Below, piece after piece: positions 60,731 to 64,000 of a stretch of 64,000 bases of DNA. Numbering within the stretch: the first letter of the stretch is position 1; each line of letters starts with the position of its first letter. The position numbers and the translations under genes were made by a program. Origin of the DNA: Bacteroides acidifaciens (GTDB lineage: Bacteria; Bacteroidota; Bacteroidia; Bacteroidales; Bacteroidaceae); the NCBI RefSeq assembly GCF_903181435.1, contig NZ_CAEUHO010000005.1, positions 62,001-126,000 on the forward strand, in the 5' to 3' direction. The notes under the pieces are model-generated. The model ran no database searches. It worked only from the letters and a program-made list of their open reading frames with translations, and was not told the DNA's origin.

Positions 60731-63700
60731 ATGAATGGAATTGCACGAAAGTTAAGTTTTTCATTGCAACGATTGGGTAGTGCTCTTATCATTATTTATC
60801 TTTTTGCAGCACCTTTTGCGTCGGTACGCGCTTCTGACGCAGTGACTGAGATATATCAGGAAGGTAAGAAAGCTGCTGCTCGAAAACTTACCGGTAAGAT
60901 TGTAGATAAAGGTACAAAGGAGACACTTATCGGTGCCAGTGTGTGGTTGAAGGATACCAGTGTGGGAGGTACCACCGATATGGATGGCAATTTTAATATA
61001 AATATTCCGGGAGGGAAAACTGTGACGCTCGTGATTAGCTATTTGGGTTATGCTACGATAGAAAAAGAAATCTCCCCTTCGGCCAATAATCTGCTTATTG
61101 AGATGGCTCCTGACAATACTGTGCTCGAAGAAGTGCAGGTGGTGGGTTACGGTACACAACGCAAGGAGAGCGTTATCGGTTCTATCAGTACGTTGAGTGT
61201 CAGCAATCTGAAAGTGCCCAGTGCTTCTATTTCCACTAATCTGGCAGGTCAGTTGGGTGGTGTCGTGTCTATTCAGCGTGACGGTTCTCCGGGCAGTTCG
61301 GCTGAGTTCTGGATTCGCGGTATTTCTACATTCGGTGCAAACAAGACACCGTTGATTCTGGTGGACGGTGTGGAACGCTCGCTCGATTTGCTCGACCCGG
61401 AAGAAATTGAAAGCTTTTCCTTATTAAAGGATGCGACGGCTACGGCGCTTTATGGTGTACGTGGAGCGAATGGTGTTGTGTTGGTGAAGACAAAACGCGG
61501 TTCAGAAGGGAAGCCGAAAATATCTATTAAGATGGAAGCCGGTATGGTGCAGCCTACCAAGATTCCGCAAATGGCGGATGCGGTGGATTTTGCTACGATG
61601 TATAATGAAGCGGCTCCCGGAACATATAGTGCAAGTGATATAGAAAAATACAGAAACGGTACTGACCAGGATTTGTATCCGAATGTGAACTGGTTGAAAT
61701 CCGTATTCAAAAAACATACTTTCAATCAGCGTGTGACTGCCAACGTGAGCGGTGGTGGTGAGATTGCGCGTTACTTCATTTCTGCCGGTTACTACCATGA
61801 AGACGGTCTGTTCATGACCGGAAAAGGAGATTCTTATAATGGTAACCCGGATTATCAACGTTATAACTTCCGCTCGAATGTGGATATTAACCTGCATCCT
61901 ACTACGGTTCTTTCACTGACTTTGGGAGGATTCCTGACGAAAAGGAGAGATGCCTCCGACTCGGAAGGCGTCTGGAAAAGTGCTTTTATATTGAATCCTA
62001 ACGCTTTCCCTATTCAATATTCCAATGGATATTGGGGAGGAGAAAAAGGGGTTACGAATCCTTATTGGCAGGTGACCAGAGCCGGATATGTGGAGGATTG
62101 GCAAAGTACATTGAACTCAATGGTCAGTCTGGACCAGGATTTCTCTTTTATTACCGAAGGATTGAAGGCTAATGTCAAGTTTGCCTTTGATACGCAAGCA
62201 TGGCATGGCAACAAGTACACGCAGCAAGATGAAATCTGGCACGCGATACGGCGTGACGCAAATGGGGATTTGGTATTCAACTCCGAACCGGAAACTGCGA
62301 AGGGCGGACCGTGGTTTGATAATAAGTCCGGTGGTAATAATGCCACTTACCTGGAAGCCTCTATTACTTACAACCGTTTGTTCGGGAAACATCGCGTAGG
62401 CGGCCTGTTCCTGTATAATCAACGGGTAAAAAATGAAACATACAGGAATAAGAGTTATAAAGACAACATATCTTCTATCAAATCATTGCCGTATAAGAAT
62501 CAGGGTATTGCGGGACGTCTGACTTATGATTACGATAGCCGTTACTTTATTGAGGGAAACTTCGGATATAATGGTTCCGAGAATTTCGCTGCCGGTCATC
62601 GCGTCGGTTTCTTCCCGGCTGTGGCTGTGGGATGGTATATATCCAATGAAAAGTTCTTCGCCCCGCTGACTGATGTGGTTTCCAAGTTGAAATTGAAGGC
62701 ATCTGTCGGTCAGGTAGGTAATGACCAGATTGGCGGGGATGTCCGTTTTATCTATTTGGGCACTGTGGCTACCACAGGCAATTATGTATATGGTAATTAT
62801 ACAAAGACCGGCGGCGAGCGTGTAAATGAAGTGGCCAACCCGAATGTCGGCTGGGAGGTTTCAACTAAACAAAATTATGGTTTTGAATTGGGCTTGTTCA
62901 ACAAACTGGAAATACAAGGTGACTGGTATCACGATGTGCGCGACCATATTTTTGTGCGCAACAACAATATCCCTGCTTATGTGGGTATGACTACCGTACC
63001 TATGGTAAACGTGGGTAAGATGAAAAGCTGGGGTTTTGACGGTTCGTTGGAATACCATGACAGGATAGGTCTGGTGAATGTGACCGGACGTGGAACATTT
63101 ACCTACGCCAATAATGAAATTCTGCGCAACGGTGATGCCTTGAATAAATATCCGTGGATGAATTCTGTCGGTCAGAAAATATATCAGAAATTTGGTTGGG
63201 AAGCTGTGGGGCTGTTCGAGTCGCAGGAAGAAATCAACCGTAGCCCGGTTCAGTTTAGTGAAGGTAATCATAGCCGCCTGCGTCCGGGCGACATCAAATA
63301 TCGTGATTTGAACGGTGACGGTGTGATTGATGATTATGACAAGATGCCTATCGGTTATTGCGATGTTCCGGAAATTACATACGGCTTTGGTGGTGCGATA
63401 GAATGGAAAGGTTTTGATGTATCTATCTTCTTCCAGGGCACGGCTCGCGTATCATTGTTTGAAGAAGGCTCTACGATAGTTCCGTTCACTTCCGGTTATA
63501 AGAACAACGACGGTTTCTTGAAAGGAGTAATGGAAGACCGTTGGACTGTGGACAATCCGAACCCGAATGCCCGTTATCCTCGTACGATACGTTCGAGTGA
63601 TGCTTTGGACAATAATAACACAAAGAAATCATCTTTCTGGGTACGTAATGCTGCTTTCCTTCGTTTGAAGAATGCTGAGATAGGCTATACTTTCCCGAAA

Positions 63701-63871
63701 AGATGGTTGGAAAAGATGTCTATCCAGAATTTACGCTTGTATGTATCGGGAGTGAACTTGCTGACTTGGGCACCGGATGTGCACCTGTTCGACCCGGACT
63801 TGGGTTCCGGCGACGGAAGAAAGTATCCCCCGACACGTGTGTTTAATGTAGGTTTAAATATTAATTTCTAA
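60731..63871 (+). CDS. SusC-like TonB-dependent transporter without STN domain (second PUL)
   Basis: The ATG at 60731 gives 1046 residues with a signal peptide (MNGIARKLSFSLQ to about 40); eighteen upstream in-frame residues do not fit. The mature protein begins with a regulatory-like beta-sandwich (about 54-135, KLTGKIVDKGTKETLIGASV) and then the TonB-box/plug (EEVQVVGYGTQRKESVIGSI, FWIRGISTFG, YGVRGANGVVLVKTKRG). The barrel ends with FNVGLNINF. No STN domain is present, unlike the two SusC proteins of the first PUL, in keeping with control by the hybrid regulator rather than by sigma/FecR. The plug resembles that of module A. The susD start follows about 20 bp downstream. Confidence 0.95.
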   Translation: MNGIARKLSFSLQRLGSALIIIYLFAAPFASVRASDAVTEIYQEGKKAAARKLTGKIVDKGTKETLIGASVWLKDTSVGGTTDMDGNFNINIPGGKTVTLVISYLGYATIEKEISPSANNLLIEMAPDNTVLEEVQVVGYGTQRKESVIGSISTLSVSNLKVPSASISTNLAGQLGGVVSIQRDGSPGSSAEFWIRGISTFGANKTPLILVDGVERSLDLLDPEEIESFSLLKDATATALYGVRGANGVVLVKTKRGSEGKPKISIKMEAGMVQPTKIPQMADAVDFATMYNEAAPGTYSASDIEKYRNGTDQDLYPNVNWLKSVFKKHTFNQRVTANVSGGGEIARYFISAGYYHEDGLFMTGKGDSYNGNPDYQRYNFRSNVDINLHPTTVLSLTLGGFLTKRRDASDSEGVWKSAFILNPNAFPIQYSNGYWGGEKGVTNPYWQVTRAGYVEDWQSTLNSMVSLDQDFSFITEGLKANVKFAFDTQAWHGNKYTQQDEIWHAIRRDANGDLVFNSEPETAKGGPWFDNKSGGNNATYLEASITYNRLFGKHRVGGLFLYNQRVKNETYRNKSYKDNISSIKSLPYKNQGIAGRLTYDYDSRYFIEGNFGYNGSENFAAGHRVGFFPAVAVGWYISNEKFFAPLTDVVSKLKLKASVGQVGNDQIGGDVRFIYLGTVATTGNYVYGNYTKTGGERVNEVANPNVGWEVSTKQNYGFELGLFNKLEIQGDWYHDVRDHIFVRNNNIPAYVGMTTVPMVNVGKMKSWGFDGSLEYHDRIGLVNVTGRGTFTYANNEILRNGDALNKYPWMNSVGQKIYQKFGWEAVGLFESQEEINRSPVQFSEGNHSRLRPGDIKYRDLNGDGVIDDYDKMPIGYCDVPEITYGFGGAIEWKGFDVSIFFQGTARVSLFEEGSTIVPFTSGYKNNDGFLKGVMEDRWTVDNPNPNARYPRTIRSSDALDNNNTKKSSFWVRNAAFLRLKNAEIGYTFPKRWLEKMSIQNLRLYVSGVNLLTWAPDVHLFDPDLGSGDGRKYPPTRVFNVGLNINF

Positions 63872-63891
63872 TACTAAAAGACATGTTGATA

Positions 63892-64000
63892 ATGAAATCC
63901 AACTATATGAAACGTATTATGTTTGCGGCTGTTGCAGCCTTGACAATGTCGTCTTGTGATTCGTTCCTGGATACGTCTCCCGAAGACCTGCGTTCGCCCG
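63892..64000 (+). CDS. SusD-like lipoprotein, N-terminal fragment cut by window edge
   Basis: From the ATG at 63892 the frame encodes a lipoprotein signal with lipobox TMSSC (Cys22), followed by DSFLDTSPEDLRSP, the typical start of a SusD protein, and then runs off the window. An in-frame ATG three codons earlier (63883) is also possible. Position directly after susC supports the call. Confidence 0.85.
   Translation, partial: MKSNYMKRIMFAAVAALTMSSCDSFLDTSPEDLRSP

Noticed and set aside
1..64000. Insertion sequences, rRNA genes or phage genes
   Set aside because: No transposase, terminal inverted repeats, ribosomal RNA sequence or phage structural gene was recognised anywhere in the window.

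Overview
The window reads as a chromosomal segment of a gut Bacteroides (order Bacteroidales). The evidence is: SusC/SusD pairs next to ECF sigma/FecR regulators and a hybrid two-component regulator; Bacteroidales-type promoters (TTTG, 19 bp, TAnnTTTG) before several housekeeping genes; a fused SecDF; lipoproteins with acidic residues after the lipid cysteine; and genes with almost no Shine-Dalgarno sequences. The genus is an inference from gene content. I did not identify the species.

Region 1 (1-37475, all on the + strand) is a large polysaccharide utilisation locus (PUL). It holds two Sus-type uptake modules, each led by FecR-type regulation. Module A is a FecR anti-sigma factor (cut by the window edge), SusC, SusD, SusE-like, a DUF4832 protein and GH105. 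Module B is an ECF sigma factor, FecR, a second DUF4832 protein, SusC, SusD, a SusE-like gene broken by an in-frame stop, a third DUF4832 protein, a carbohydrate-binding/FAD oxidoreductase fusion and a GH36-like enzyme. After an array of seven 22-bp repeats come a CE7 acetyl esterase, a GH2 with a beta-glucuronidase signature, two DUF4886 SGNH-type hydrolases and two GH3 enzymes, ending at a strong terminator. Together they suggest uptake and breakdown of an acetylated, uronic-acid-containing glycan. No polysaccharide lyase is visible. The three DUF4832 paralogues are the best candidates for a new glycan-cleaving activity: they share a barrel-like fold pattern with two conserved glutamates, and two are predicted surface lipoproteins while one looks periplasmic.

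Region 2 (about 37476-40008) is a small defence island on the - strand: an AAA ATPase and an RloB/Toprim-like protein (AbiL/RloAB type), followed by a short relic that looks like the start of a type I restriction methylase (hsdM).

Region 3 (40009-56236) is core genome: korAB, tRNA-Arg(CCT), secDF, an M3 peptidase, an endonuclease/exonuclease/phosphatase-fold protein, two overlapping rhomboid proteases, an HU protein, argS and topA. Its terminators and promoters are unusually easy to read.

Region 4 (56237-64000) begins a second PUL: a 1355-residue hybrid two-component regulator on the - strand, and divergently a SusC without an STN domain and the start of a SusD. A second set of 22-nt repeats lies between topA and the regulator. 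The contrast between STN-bearing SusC proteins beside FecR and an STN-less SusC beside the hybrid regulator fits the two known PUL control schemes.
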